Source: UBA5972 sp964637875 (GTDB lineage: Bacteria > Pseudomonadota > Alphaproteobacteria > Rhodobacterales > Rhodobacteraceae). From it: a stretch of 64,000 nucleotides of DNA. The first letter of the stretch is position 1; every line of letters begins with the position of its first letter. Of this stretch, positions 27,509-36,053 are shown one piece after another. The notes beneath the pieces are model-generated. The model was given only the letters and a program-made list of their open reading frames with translations. It was not told the DNA's origin and did no database searches. A program made the translations under genes and the position numbers. The stretch lies in the NCBI GenBank assembly GCA_964637875.1, contig CAZWXK010000005.1, positions 17,924 to 81,923 on the forward strand, given 5' to 3'.

Positions 27509-28933
27509 ATGAGGGATTCAGCAGCCGCCAGACCATCCGACCTGCCGCCAGACGGGCCCGCCCCCGCCCCATCGGCGCAAGGAAATCAGAGCGACGAATT
27601 CGGCCCAGGCCTTGCGGCGTCGCGGATTCTCGTTATCGATGACGAACCGGGCATGCGCAATTTCCTGGTGCGCATCCTGGGGCCCCGCTGCAAGCATGTG
27701 GAACAGGCCGCCGATGTGGACGAGGCCACGCGCAAGCTGGACGAACAGCATTTCGATATCGTGATCCTGGACAACGTGATGCCCGGCAAGGGCGGGCTGG
27801 AATGGTTGCAGGAACAGCGCAAGGTGGGTTTTTTCGCGGATGCGATCCTGATCACCGCATTCGCCGATCTGGAAACCGCGATTCAGGCCCTGCGCGCGGG
27901 GGCCGCGGATTTCGTGCTCAAGCCCTTTCGCTCGAACCAGATCCTGAACGCGGTCGCGCGCAGCATCGACCGCCAGCATCTGCGGCGCGAGAACTATCTG
28001 CTGAAACATGAACTGTCGGCCGACGCGACCGCCTGGCGGGGCCGTCTGCTGGGCCGCTCGCAGGTCGTCGCCGACATCCGCGCCATGCTCGAGCGCGTCG
28101 CCACCGCCCCGACACCCGTATTGTTCACGGGCGATTCGGGCACCGGCAAGGAAATCGCCGCGCGCACATTGCACGCGATGTCCGACCGTGCCGACAAGCC
28201 CTTTGTCCCGGTCAACTGCGCGGCAATCTCGCCCGACCTGCTGGCGCGCGAACTGTTTGGCTCGATCAGGGACGATTTCAACGGCGACGACGACCGCCGC
28301 GACGGGCTGCTGTTCCATGCCCGTGGCGGCACGCTGTTCTTTGACGAGATCAGGGAAATGCCCCTGACGGTACAGGCCACGCTGCTCAGGGTGATCGAGG
28401 AAATGCGCATCCGCCCGATCGGTTCGAGCCGCGAAGTTCCGCTGAACCTGCGCTTCATGTTTGCCACCAATGCCGACCTCGAACGCGCCGTGGACGAGGG
28501 CCGTTTCCGCAAGGACCTGTTCCACCGCATCAATGTGCTGAACATCCGCATGCCGCGCCTGTCCGAGCGCAAGGAGGACATCTTTGATCTGGCCTCGATG
28601 TTCATGAAGAAGCTCTCGCACGAGCTGGGCGTGCCGCCGCTGCCGCTGAGCGAGGGGGTTCTGCTGAAAATGTCGTGCTATGACTGGCCCGGCAATGTGC
28701 GCGAGCTGCGCAACCTGATCGAGCGCGCGCTGATCCTGGGCGAATACCCGCCCGAATTCTGTGCCGACGCGGAATGCGATTCCCCCGCGGCGGTCGACTC
28801 GCTTCAGGCCGTCGAACGCCGCCATATCCTGGCGGTGCTGGAGGATTGCAACGGCAACCGGGCCGAAGCCGCGCGCAGGCTGGGTGTCTCGCGCAAGACC
28901 ATCGACCGGAAATGCGCGATGTGGAATGTCTGA
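27509..28933 (+). CDS. NtrC-family response regulator lacking the GAFTGA motif
   Basis: The 474-residue regulator has a receiver domain with phospho-acceptor Asp88 (VILDNVMPG) and conserved Lys (VLKPF, about 138). The AAA+ domain has Walker A GDSGTGKE (208-215) and Walker B GGTLFFDEI (273-281). A Fis-type HTH at the C-terminus reads NRAEAARRLGVSRKTIDRK. In the L1 loop, where sigma-54 activators carry GAFTGA, the sequence is DDFNGD (about 255-260). It is therefore unlikely to open sigma-54 promoters in the usual way. Loss of this motif is known for Rhodobacter capsulatus NtrC, which works with housekeeping polymerase. The ATG at 27509 follows GGAGG. The stop overlaps the kinase start. Confidence 0.9.
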   Translation: MRDSAAARPSDLPPDGPAPAPSAQGNQSDEFGPGLAASRILVIDDEPGMRNFLVRILGPRCKHVEQAADVDEATRKLDEQHFDIVILDNVMPGKGGLEWLQEQRKVGFFADAILITAFADLETAIQALRAGAADFVLKPFRSNQILNAVARSIDRQHLRRENYLLKHELSADATAWRGRLLGRSQVVADIRAMLERVATAPTPVLFTGDSGTGKEIAARTLHAMSDRADKPFVPVNCAAISPDLLARELFGSIRDDFNGDDDRRDGLLFHARGGTLFFDEIREMPLTVQATLLRVIEEMRIRPIGSSREVPLNLRFMFATNADLERAVDEGRFRKDLFHRINVLNIRMPRLSERKEDIFDLASMFMKKLSHELGVPPLPLSEGVLLKMSCYDWPGNVRELRNLIERALILGEYPPEFCADAECDSPAAVDSLQAVERRHILAVLEDCNGNRAEAARRLGVSRKTIDRKCAMWNV

Positions 28934-30998
28934 ACAGGGCCTGACCCGGACCCCGCCTGCCCGCCCGCGCGCGCGCCTTTACCGCTCGGTCCGGTTCCGT
29001 CTGCTGATGATCGCGCTGCTGCCGATGCTGGTGGTGATGCCGCTGTTTCTGGCGATCGTGATCACCAACTGGTCGAACCGTTTCGACAAGCTGCTGATCG
29101 CCAAGGTGAACGGCGAACTGACCATCGCGCATCAGTATTTCGCCCGCCTCAGGGAACGGGCCAGCGCGCAGGTTCAGGCAATGGGGGAATCGGCGGCCTT
29201 CGAGGAGATGCTGAAAAAGCGTTCGGAACCGGCGCTGCTGGCCTTTCTCGATGCGCAGCGGCAGGCCAACGGGCTGGATTTCCTCTATTATATCGCCCCC
29301 GATGGCAGCTTTCATTCCTCGCCCCGGCTGAAAAACCAGGCCGATTTCCGGCGCTGGCCGGTGGTGCAGTCGGCGCTGGCCGGCAAAAGCCGCACCGAAA
29401 TCGACATCTTCACCCGCAAGGACCTCATGGCCATCTCGCCACGGCTGGCCGAACGGGCACGGATCAGGCTGGTGCCCACCCGCGCCGCCGCCCCCACCCA
29501 CAGGACCGAGGAAACCCGCGGCATGATCATCCACACCGCAAGCCCGGTCAAGGTGGGCGGCGGCGCGCTGGTTGCGGGGGTTCTGCTGAACCGCAACCTC
29601 GATTTCATCGACCAGATCAACGACCTTGTCTATCCCCCCCGCAGCCTGACCGAAGGCAGCCGCGGCACGGCGACCCTGTTTCTGGACGATGTGCGCGTCT
29701 CCACCAATGTGCGCCTGTTCAGGAATGTCCGCGCCCTGGGCACGCGGGTATCGGTGATCGTGCGCGATACCGTTCTGGGGCAGGGAAAGGTCTGGCTGGA
29801 TCGCGCCTTTGTCGTCAATGACTGGTACATCTCGGCCTATGAACCCATTGTCGACAGTTTCGGCAAAAGGGTCGGCATGCTTTATGTCGGCTTTCTCGAC
29901 ACCCCCTTTCGCGCCGCCAAGATGCGGACCCTGATGACCATAGGCGGTGGGTTCATCCTCCTGATCCTGCTGTCGGTGCCGGTTTTCCTGTACTGGGCGC
30001 GCTCGATCTTTCGCCCGCTTGAAACCATGGTGGCCACGATCGGCAGGGTCGAACAGGGCGATCTGGGCGCGCGCACCGGCATTGTCGGCGTCGGCGACGA
30101 GATCGGGCGCGTGGCCGAGCATCTCGACCTGCTGCTCGAACAGGTTCAGGAGCGCGACCGGCGCCTGCGCGAATGGGCAGACCAGCTGGAACGACGGGTC
30201 GCCGAACGCACCCGCGACCTGCGCGAGGCCAACCGCCAGCTCGAGGCCACCACCCGGCAGCTGGTGGTTTCCGAGAAACTGGCCGCCATCGGCGAGATCA
30301 CCGCCGGCATCGCCCATGAGATCAACAACCCCATTGCCGTCATCCAGGGGAATCTGGACGTTATCCGCGAACAGATCGGGGACGCCGCCCTGCCCGTCGA
30401 GACCGAATTCCGCCTGATCCACGAGCAGGTGCATTCGATCAACATCCTGGTCAACAAGCTGCTCCAGTTCGCCCGCCCCGAGGAATATGCCGGCGCGGTC
30501 GAACATCACGACCCCAATGACGTGATCGACGATTCGATCCCGCTGGTCCAGCATCTGCTGAGCAAGGTGGATATCGCGCTCGAGCGCGACCTGCGCGCCA
30601 GCCGCGTCGTGGCCATGAACCGGACCGAGCTGCAGCAGGTCCTGATCAACCTGATCGTCAATGCCATCCACGCCATGGCCGATGGCGGGCGCCTGCGCAT
30701 TGCCAGCGCCAATCGCCCCCACGAGGGCATCGACGGGGTCGAGATCGAGGTCACCGACACCGGCCACGGCATGACACCCGAGGTGCTGAAATCGGTCTTT
30801 GACCCCTTCTTTACCACCAAGCGGCAAGAGGGCACCGGGCTGGGCCTGTCGATCAGCCAGAAACTGATCCTGCGCGCCGGCGGCCATATCCGCGCAACCA
30901 GCGCTCCGGGCCGGGGCACCAGCTTTTTCATCTGGATTCCCGCCGAGGCCCCCGATGACGCCACAGGTGACGCGCCCGATCACCCCGCGGCGTCGTAA
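28926..30998 (+). CDS. Membrane sensor histidine kinase of the formate dehydrogenase operon
   Basis: The 690-residue kinase has an N-terminal membrane helix (about 28-48), a large periplasmic sensing region (about 50-335, double-Cache-like in size and with FLYYIAPDGSF), and a second helix (about 337-357). A HAMP region and a coiled coil (QVQERDRRLREWADQLERR) follow. The HisKA motif AGIAHEINNPIAV contains the phospho-His, and the ATPase domain has NLIVNAIHAMADGG and FDPFFTTKRQEGTGLGLSI. It begins 8 bp before the end of the regulator gene, so the two are coupled. The signal may be formate or another small carboxylate, the usual Cache ligands; this is inference. Confidence 0.9.
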   Translation: MSEQGLTRTPPARPRARLYRSVRFRLLMIALLPMLVVMPLFLAIVITNWSNRFDKLLIAKVNGELTIAHQYFARLRERASAQVQAMGESAAFEEMLKKRSEPALLAFLDAQRQANGLDFLYYIAPDGSFHSSPRLKNQADFRRWPVVQSALAGKSRTEIDIFTRKDLMAISPRLAERARIRLVPTRAAAPTHRTEETRGMIIHTASPVKVGGGALVAGVLLNRNLDFIDQINDLVYPPRSLTEGSRGTATLFLDDVRVSTNVRLFRNVRALGTRVSVIVRDTVLGQGKVWLDRAFVVNDWYISAYEPIVDSFGKRVGMLYVGFLDTPFRAAKMRTLMTIGGGFILLILLSVPVFLYWARSIFRPLETMVATIGRVEQGDLGARTGIVGVGDEIGRVAEHLDLLLEQVQERDRRLREWADQLERRVAERTRDLREANRQLEATTRQLVVSEKLAAIGEITAGIAHEINNPIAVIQGNLDVIREQIGDAALPVETEFRLIHEQVHSINILVNKLLQFARPEEYAGAVEHHDPNDVIDDSIPLVQHLLSKVDIALERDLRASRVVAMNRTELQQVLINLIVNAIHAMADGGRLRIASANRPHEGIDGVEIEVTDTGHGMTPEVLKSVFDPFFTTKRQEGTGLGLSISQKLILRAGGHIRATSAPGRGTSFFIWIPAEAPDDATGDAPDHPAAS

Positions 30999-31089
30999 GC
31001 CCCGCCCGGGCGGCGGCGCACAGGGGGCGAATCGCGCTTGGCAGGGCGCAGTCGCTGGGGCATAAGTTCGGGCCAAGGAGGGTTGTCCC

Positions 31090-32202
31090 ATGTCCACCAA
31101 CAGTTTCGGCCGCATCTTTACCGTCACCACCTGGGGCGAAAGCCACGGGCCCGCTCTGGGTGCTGTCGTGGATGGCTGTCCGCCAGATGTGCCGCTGGAC
31201 GAGGCCATGCTGCAACGCTGGCTCGACCGGCGCCGCCCCGGCCAGAACAGATATACCACCCAGAGACAGGAGCCCGATCAGGTGGAAATCCTGTCAGGTG
31301 TGTTCGAGGGCCGTACCACGGGCATGCCGATCCAGCTGTTGATCCGCAATACCGACCAGCGCAGCAAGGACTATTCCGAAATCGCCGACCGCTTTCGCCC
31401 AGGGCATGCCGACATCACCTGGTGGCAGAAATACGGCATCCGCGACTATCGCGGCGGCGGTCGGTCGAGCGCGCGCGAAACCGCCGCAAGGGTGGCGGCG
31501 GGCGGGGTCGCACGCGCTGTGCTGGCAGTCATGCTGCCCCGACTGAAAATCATCGGCTACATGGTCCAGATTGGCCCGCACAAGGCCGAGCGCGCCCGCT
31601 TTGACATGGACGAGATCACCCGCAACCCGTTCTGGACACCCGATGCCCGGGCCGCCGCGACCTGGGAGGAATATCTGTCGCATCTGCGCAAGTCGGGCAA
31701 CTCGGTCGGGGCGGTGGTCGAGGTGGTGGCCAGCGGCGTCCCGGCAGGCCTCGGCGCCCCTGTCTATGGCAAGCTGGACACCGACATCGCCGCGGCGATG
31801 ATGTCGATCAATGCGGTCAAGGGGGTCGAGATCGGCACCGGGTTCGACGCAGCCCTGCTGACCGGCGAAGAGAACGCCGACGAGATATTCATGACTCCGC
31901 AAGGCCCGGCATATTCGTCGAACCATGCAGGTGGAATCCTGGGCGGGGTTTCAACCGGCCAGGAGGTGGTGTGCCGGTTTGCCGTCAAACCCACCTCCTC
32001 GATCCTGAAACCACGTCGGACCGTTACCCTGTCGGGCGAGGCGGTCGAGATCGTCACCCGCGGCCGCCACGACCCCTGCGTCGGCATCCGTGCCGTCCCC
32101 GTGGGCGAAGCAATGATGGCCTGCGTGCTGCTGGATCACATATTGCTGAATCGTGGCCAGATCGGCGGTGTGATCGGGGAAAACCGCGGGCGCATCGGCT
32201 GA
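31090..32202 (+). CDS. aroC: Chorismate synthase
   Basis: The 370-residue enzyme converts 5-enolpyruvylshikimate-3-phosphate to chorismate using reduced FMN, the last shared step of aromatic amino-acid synthesis. The signatures GRIFTVTTWGESHGPALG, GRSSARETAARVAAGGVAR and the C-terminal RHDPCVGIRAVPVGEAM are intact. Length is normal. AAGGAGGG sits 8 bases before the ATG. It is an isolated housekeeping gene after the formate dehydrogenase locus; a repeat-rich hairpin element follows. Confidence 0.97.
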   Translation: MSTNSFGRIFTVTTWGESHGPALGAVVDGCPPDVPLDEAMLQRWLDRRRPGQNRYTTQRQEPDQVEILSGVFEGRTTGMPIQLLIRNTDQRSKDYSEIADRFRPGHADITWWQKYGIRDYRGGGRSSARETAARVAAGGVARAVLAVMLPRLKIIGYMVQIGPHKAERARFDMDEITRNPFWTPDARAAATWEEYLSHLRKSGNSVGAVVEVVASGVPAGLGAPVYGKLDTDIAAAMMSINAVKGVEIGTGFDAALLTGEENADEIFMTPQGPAYSSNHAGGILGGVSTGQEVVCRFAVKPTSSILKPRRTVTLSGEAVEIVTRGRHDPCVGIRAVPVGEAMMACVLLDHILLNRGQIGGVIGENRGRIG

Positions 32203-32237
32203 CGGCGTGCCTGCGCGCAGGATCTTGCTCAAGGCAC

Positions 32238-32342
32238 TTCTTCTTTGCACCAATACGCTCGGGGGTGCGGGGGCAGACAGCCCCCGCCTGCGTCGTCGGA
32301 AATGGCAGACGCCTCCGGCGGGCGTATTTGGGCAAAGAAGAA
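32238..32342. repeat. Inverted intergenic repeat element (TTCTTCTTTGC ... GCAAAGAAGAA) with nested hairpin
   Basis: The left arm TTCTTCTTTGCACCAATACG (32238-32257) and right arm GCGTATTTGGGCAAAGAAGA (near 32322-32341) are near-perfect inverted copies. Between them lies a perfect 8-bp hairpin, GCGGGGGC-AGACA-GCCCCCGC, at 32267-32287. A related right-hand arm occurs at 45741-45760. The element sits between aroC and a minus-strand tRNA, where it may act as a bidirectional terminator or be a non-coding dispersed repeat. Confidence 0.75.
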
Positions 32343-32372
32343 GAAATCGTGACCACACGCCCGTCATGTCGC

Positions 32373-32457
32373 TGGTACCCGAGGCCGGACTCGAACCGGC
32401 AAGCCTTGCGGCGGCGGATTTTGAATCCGCTGCGTCTACCAATTCCGCCACTCGGGC
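32373..32457 (-). tRNA. tRNA-Leu(CAA)
   Basis: The minus strand folds as a class II tRNA. The acceptor arm pairs GCCCGAG with CTCGGGT. The D arm contains AATTGGTAGA, the anticodon stem GCGGA/TCCGC encloses TTCAAAA (anticodon CAA), and a long variable arm follows. The T loop is GGTTCGAGTCC. The 3' CCA is encoded (32373-32375). The anticodon reads UUG leucine codons. Confidence 0.95.
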
Positions 32458-32598
32458 ACACGCCGCGTGTGATGTAGCGCGCAATCGGCGGGGCGTCAAT
32501 CTCTGGCGCCGGGCGGGCATGATCGCCGCTTGACCTGCCGGGCCGTGCGTGGTGGAAGGATGCAACGGCAAGGCGATACAGGGCGGAACCGAACGGAC

Positions 32599-33177
32599 AT
32601 GCTGCGCAAACTTTACGACTGGACGATATCGCTGGCGGGAACGCGCAATGCGCTTTGGGCGCTGGCACTGGTCAGCTTTGCCGAAAGTTCGTTCTTTCCG
32701 ATTCCGCCGGACGTTCTGATGATCCCGATGATCATTGCGCGCCCGCGCCGCGCCTTCGTGATCGCCACGGTCGCGCTGGTCGCCTCGGTCCTGGGGGGGC
32801 TGTTTGGATATTACATCGGGGCGCAGCTGTTCGACGCGGTGGGCCGACCGGTACTGGAATTCTATGGCAAGATGCAGGCCGCCGATCTGTTCAACGCGCG
32901 TTTCCGCGACTGGGGGGCCTGGGCGGTGCTGATCGCCGGTGTCACACCCTTTCCGTTCAAGGTGATCACCATCATGTCGGGATGGACCGGGCTGAACCTG
33001 CCGGTTTTCGTGATCTCGGCAATCGCGGCGCGGGGGCTGCGTTTCTTCATCGTCGCAGCTCTGTTGTGGCAGTTCGGCGCCCCCATTCGCGATTTTCTGG
33101 AAAGGCGTCTGGGCCTGATGTTCAGCCTGTTTGTCGCCTTGCTGCTGGGCGGTTTCTGGCTTGTGAGGTATCTATGA
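32599..33177 (+). CDS. YqaA family membrane protein (DedA/SNARE-associated fold)
   Basis: This 192-residue inner-membrane protein has about four to five hydrophobic segments. The family features are FAESSFFPIPPDVLMIPM near the N-terminus and ITPFPFK-like GVTPFPFKVITIMSG in the middle. DedA-type proteins are thought to move lipids or maintain proton-motive force; the specific role of YqaA is unknown. The ATG at 32599 begins the conserved MLRKLYDW; an in-frame upstream ATG is not supported. The stop overlaps the dsbB start (ATGA), so the two genes are co-expressed. Confidence 0.85.
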   Translation: MLRKLYDWTISLAGTRNALWALALVSFAESSFFPIPPDVLMIPMIIARPRRAFVIATVALVASVLGGLFGYYIGAQLFDAVGRPVLEFYGKMQAADLFNARFRDWGAWAVLIAGVTPFPFKVITIMSGWTGLNLPVFVISAIAARGLRFFIVAALLWQFGAPIRDFLERRLGLMFSLFVALLLGGFWLVRYL

Positions 33178-33683
33178 ACGCGCGCAACATCGCCCTGGTG
33201 GCAGCTGCCTTTTCGGCGGCGATGCTGCTGGGCGCATTCGGGTTTCAGTTCATTGGCGGTCTGGCGCCATGCAAGCTGTGCATATGGCAACGCTGGCCGC
33301 ACGGGCTGGCCGCGGGGCTGGGGATCGTGATCCTGCTGCTGCCGTGGCGCAGTGGCGCGATGCGCTGGCTGTACCTGCTGGGGGCATCCATCGTGCTTTT
33401 CGGCGCGGGCGTTGCCTTTTACCACACCGGGGTGGAGCAACACTGGTGGCTGGGGCCGACCACCTGTTCGTCGCAGCCGATTTCCGGGTTGAGCACCGAT
33501 CAGCTGATGGACCAGATATTCAAGGCACCGCTGGTGCGCTGCGACGACATCCCCTGGAGCCTGTTCGGCCTGTCGATGGCGGCGTGGAACTTCCTGATGT
33601 CGATGGCCATCACCGGCATGTGGCTGACGGCATTCCGCCATGCCGGTCACCGGGCCGGTCACCGGGCCGGTCACCGGGGCTGA
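33174..33683 (+). CDS. dsbB: Disulfide bond formation protein B
   Basis: The 169-residue, four-helix membrane protein reoxidises DsbA and passes electrons to quinone. The first periplasmic pair is Cys33-Lys-Leu-Cys36 in LAPCKLCIWQRW. The second pair lies in the later loop (GPTTCSSQ and APLVRCDD), matching the family pattern. It overlaps yqaA by 4 bp. The last 12 residues are three copies of a 12-bp repeat (Ala-Gly-His-Arg), giving an unusual basic tail. The stop at 33681-33683 lies next to the assembly gap and is convergent with the HNH gene. Confidence 0.9.
   Translation: MNARNIALVAAAFSAAMLLGAFGFQFIGGLAPCKLCIWQRWPHGLAAGLGIVILLLPWRSGAMRWLYLLGASIVLFGAGVAFYHTGVEQHWWLGPTTCSSQPISGLSTDQLMDQIFKAPLVRCDDIPWSLFGLSMAAWNFLMSMAITGMWLTAFRHAGHRAGHRAGHRG
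33642..33677. repeat. 12-bp tandem repeat at the dsbB C-terminus
   Basis: Three exact copies of GCCGGTCACCGG, itself palindromic in part (CCGGTcACCGG), encode the last residues of DsbB. The next unit borders the assembly gap at 33701. Confidence 0.9.
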
Positions 33684-33700
33684 GACCTATTCTTCCAGCT

Positions 33701-33800
33701 NNNNNNNNNNNNNNNNNNNNNNNNNNNNNNNNNNNNNNNNNNNNNNNNNNNNNNNNNNNNNNNNNNNNNNNNNNNNNNNNNNNNNNNNNNNNNNNNNNNN
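33701..33800. other. Assembly gap (100 N) with identical 35-bp flanks
   Basis: Bases 33666-33700 equal 33801-33835, starting with one 12-bp repeat unit of the dsbB tail. Overlapping them puts the dsbB and HNH stop codons four bases apart and suggests that no sequence is missing apart from possible repeat units. Confidence 0.9.
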
Positions 33801-33821
33801 GCCGGTCACCGGGGCTGAGAC

Positions 33822-34403
33822 CTATTCTTCCAGCTCGACATCCCAGTACAGGAAATCCATCCAGCTTTCATGCAGGTGATTGGGCGGGAACTTGCGCCCG
33901 ATATTGCGCAGCTCTTCGCCGCTGGGCCTGCGCGGCGGGCGGCGCAGCCGCATCCCCGTCTGCGCCAGCGTGCGCGCGCCTTTCCTGAGGTTGCACGGCC
34001 CGCAGGCGGCAACGACATTTTCCCAGGTCGTGCGGCCCCCGCGCGAACGCGGCACCACATGGTCGAATGTCAGATCGCCCCGCGCGCCGCAATACTGGCA
34101 GGAAAATTCATCGCGCAGAAACAGGTTGAAACGGGTGAATGCGGCGCTGCGGGCGGGTTTCACATAATCCTTCAGCACCACGACCGAGGGGATGCGGATC
34201 TCGGTCGAAGGGGAATGCACCACCTCGTCATATTCGGCGATGATGCTGACGCGCTCCAGCCAGGCGGCCTTGACCGCCTCTTGCCATGTCCACAGCGACA
34301 GCGGCAGATAGGATAGTGGCCGGTAATCCGCATTCAGCACCAGCGCGGGAAACTGCCGCCCGCCGTGATGCCTCAGAAAGCCCGAACTGAAATCGCCATC
34401 CAT
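33822..34403 (-). CDS. HNH endonuclease
   Basis: This 193-residue protein has the ancient conserved alphaproteobacterial HNH layout. The N-terminal FPALVLNADYRPLSYLPLSLW is followed by the zinc-ribbon/HNH core CQYCGARGDLTFDHVVPRSR and CGPCNLRKGART. A stable C-terminal FPPNHLHESWMDFLYWDVELEE completes it. Members are housekeeping-like nucleases of uncertain substrate, not linked to mobile elements here. The ATG at 34403 (MDGDFSSGF) matches the usual family start; an upstream in-frame ATG at 34439 is possible. It is convergent with dsbB. Confidence 0.88.
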   Translation of the reverse strand: MDGDFSSGFLRHHGGRQFPALVLNADYRPLSYLPLSLWTWQEAVKAAWLERVSIIAEYDEVVHSPSTEIRIPSVVVLKDYVKPARSAAFTRFNLFLRDEFSCQYCGARGDLTFDHVVPRSRGGRTTWENVVAACGPCNLRKGARTLAQTGMRLRRPPRRPSGEELRNIGRKFPPNHLHESWMDFLYWDVELEE

Positions 34404-34545
34404 GGTGCAAACCGCCCCCGCCCTGTCATGCCCTTTCACGACACCAAGGCGGGACGCCCCGCCCCGATCTCATGGCCTGACTATATATCGCGGCCAGATG
34501 CTGGCAACCCCCCACATCGGGCAAGGCAGCCATCGCGCAATGATG

Positions 34546-35214
34546 TCATTGCTGGGCGATACCCAGCTTGTCGCGCATGAATTGCAGCGCAACACCAAGG
34601 CCATCGGGCGCGATGCCGTGGCCGGTGCCCTTGGAAACATGGGCATGGACCTCGAACCCCGCATCATCGAGCGCACGCGCCGCCTCGGCCAGCGAGGCCG
34701 GCGGCACCATGTCGTCCTGGTCGCCATGTACAAGCAGCACGGGCGGGCGCGACACCACCTCGGATTTCAGCTTTTCCGGCGCCAGCAGCCTGCCCGAAAA
34801 CCCGACCACCCCGGCCACCGGCGTCGATCGGCGCGGGGCGATATGCAGGTTCATCATCGTACCCTGCGAAAAGCCCAGCAAAATGGTATGGGCGTCATCC
34901 ACCCCCTCGGCCGCCATGGTTTCGTCGATAAAGGCGTTCAGATCATTGATCGCGCGCGCCATGCCCTCGGCGGCAGCCTGTTGCGAGGATCCGTCAAGCC
35001 AGGGGATCGGGAACCATTCATAGCCCATCGGATTGTTCGAACATCGGTTCGGCGCGTTCGGCGCCACAAAGACCGTATCGGGCATGTGTTCGCCCAGCGG
35101 GTCGGCCAGCCCCAGCAGATCGGCGCCATCCGCGCCATAGCCATGCACCAGAATGACCAGACTGCCTGCCTTGCCCGATCGCGCCGCACGGCGCCCTGCC
35201 TTCAGTTTTCGCAT
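34546..35214 (-). CDS. Alpha/beta hydrolase (carboxylesterase/phospholipase family)
   Basis: The 222-residue serine hydrolase of the YpfH/EstB-like family acts on short esters. The motifs are VILVHGYGADG (oxyanion hole), LGFSQGTMM (nucleophile Ser), LVHGDQDDMVP (Asp) and GTGHGIAP (His). There is no signal peptide, so it is cytosolic. The ATG at 35214 is one base after the TAA of the glycosylase gene, indicating co-transcription; the long upstream in-frame extension overlaps that gene and is not used. Confidence 0.88.
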   Translation of the reverse strand: MRKLKAGRRAARSGKAGSLVILVHGYGADGADLLGLADPLGEHMPDTVFVAPNAPNRCSNNPMGYEWFPIPWLDGSSQQAAAEGMARAINDLNAFIDETMAAEGVDDAHTILLGFSQGTMMNLHIAPRRSTPVAGVVGFSGRLLAPEKLKSEVVSRPPVLLVHGDQDDMVPPASLAEAARALDDAGFEVHAHVSKGTGHGIAPDGLGVALQFMRDKLGIAQQ

Positions 35215-35215
35215 C

Positions 35216-35845
35216 TTACAGACTTCCTTCCTTGTTCTTGCAATGGCGGTAATAGGCCCAGAGCGCGCGCGCTGCAACGCCGCGCCAGGGCGACCAGGGG
35301 GCGGCCATGTCGCGCAGCTGCCTTTCGCCCGGGCGTTCCGGCAGGTCGAACAGAAGGCGCGCCGATTCCTGCAATGCCAGATCGGCCGGGGCAAAGACAT
35401 CGGCGCGCCCCAGCGAAAACATGGCATAGATTTCCGCCGTCCAGCGCCCTATGCCCCTGATGGCGACCAGGGTTTCGATCACCTGCGCATCCGGCAGGCG
35501 GGCGAGCGCGTCGAAATCGAGCCCCGCCTCTGCAAGCGCCCTGGCATAGCCGATCTTGGGGCGCGACAGGCCGCAGGCGCGCAAGGTTTCGTCGCCCGCC
35601 TGCAACAGGATTTGCGGCTCGGTCAGCCCTGCGGCTTCAAGCCGCTGCCAGATGGCCCCGGCCGAGGCGACCGATAATTGCTGTGCCACGATCGCCTTGA
35701 GCAGGGCCGGAAATCCCCCAGCCCGCCGGCGCAGCGGCAAGGGGCCGCAGATTGTGACCACATGGGCAAAACGCGGCTCGCGCGCGGCAAGCCATGCGGC
35801 GCCCTCGGCGATATCCCGTTCGGTTTCGATGATCCGTCCGGTCAT
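35216..35845 (-). CDS. DNA-3-methyladenine glycosylase (AlkA-type HhH-GPD)
   Basis: The 209-residue base-excision repair enzyme lacks the N-terminal domain of E. coli AlkA, as is common in alphaproteobacteria. FPALLKAIVAQQLSVASAG leads into the helix-hairpin-helix motif LVAIRGIGRWTAEIYAMF. The catalytic Asp is in VFAPADLALQ. It removes alkylated purines from DNA. The esterase gene follows after one base. The 208-bp spacer to the divergent MFS gene shows no recognisable operator. Confidence 0.9.
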   Translation of the reverse strand: MTGRIIETERDIAEGAAWLAAREPRFAHVVTICGPLPLRRRAGGFPALLKAIVAQQLSVASAGAIWQRLEAAGLTEPQILLQAGDETLRACGLSRPKIGYARALAEAGLDFDALARLPDAQVIETLVAIRGIGRWTAEIYAMFSLGRADVFAPADLALQESARLLFDLPERPGERQLRDMAAPWSPWRGVAARALWAYYRHCKNKEGSL

Positions 35846-36053
35846 GTGGCCCTACCTTTGATTTGCGTTTCGACGCCTGCCTTTTCAGAACTCGCATTTG
35901 GTGCGATCCTGGCACAGATGCGATGGATGGCGCCAGTCGATACCCGTTCCCGGCACTGCCGTCTCCATATGCCATGGGCGGAAAGATACAGTCTGCCGAA
36001 CGCGACAAATCGGGCCTTGGCAGCGTCGGCCGGCACGATTAGGGTCAGCAACC

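Noticed and set aside
33822..34403. HNH endonuclease as a sign of a homing element or phage
   Set aside because: The sequence matches a housekeeping alphaproteobacterial HNH family, and no integrase, transposase or phage gene is present in the window.
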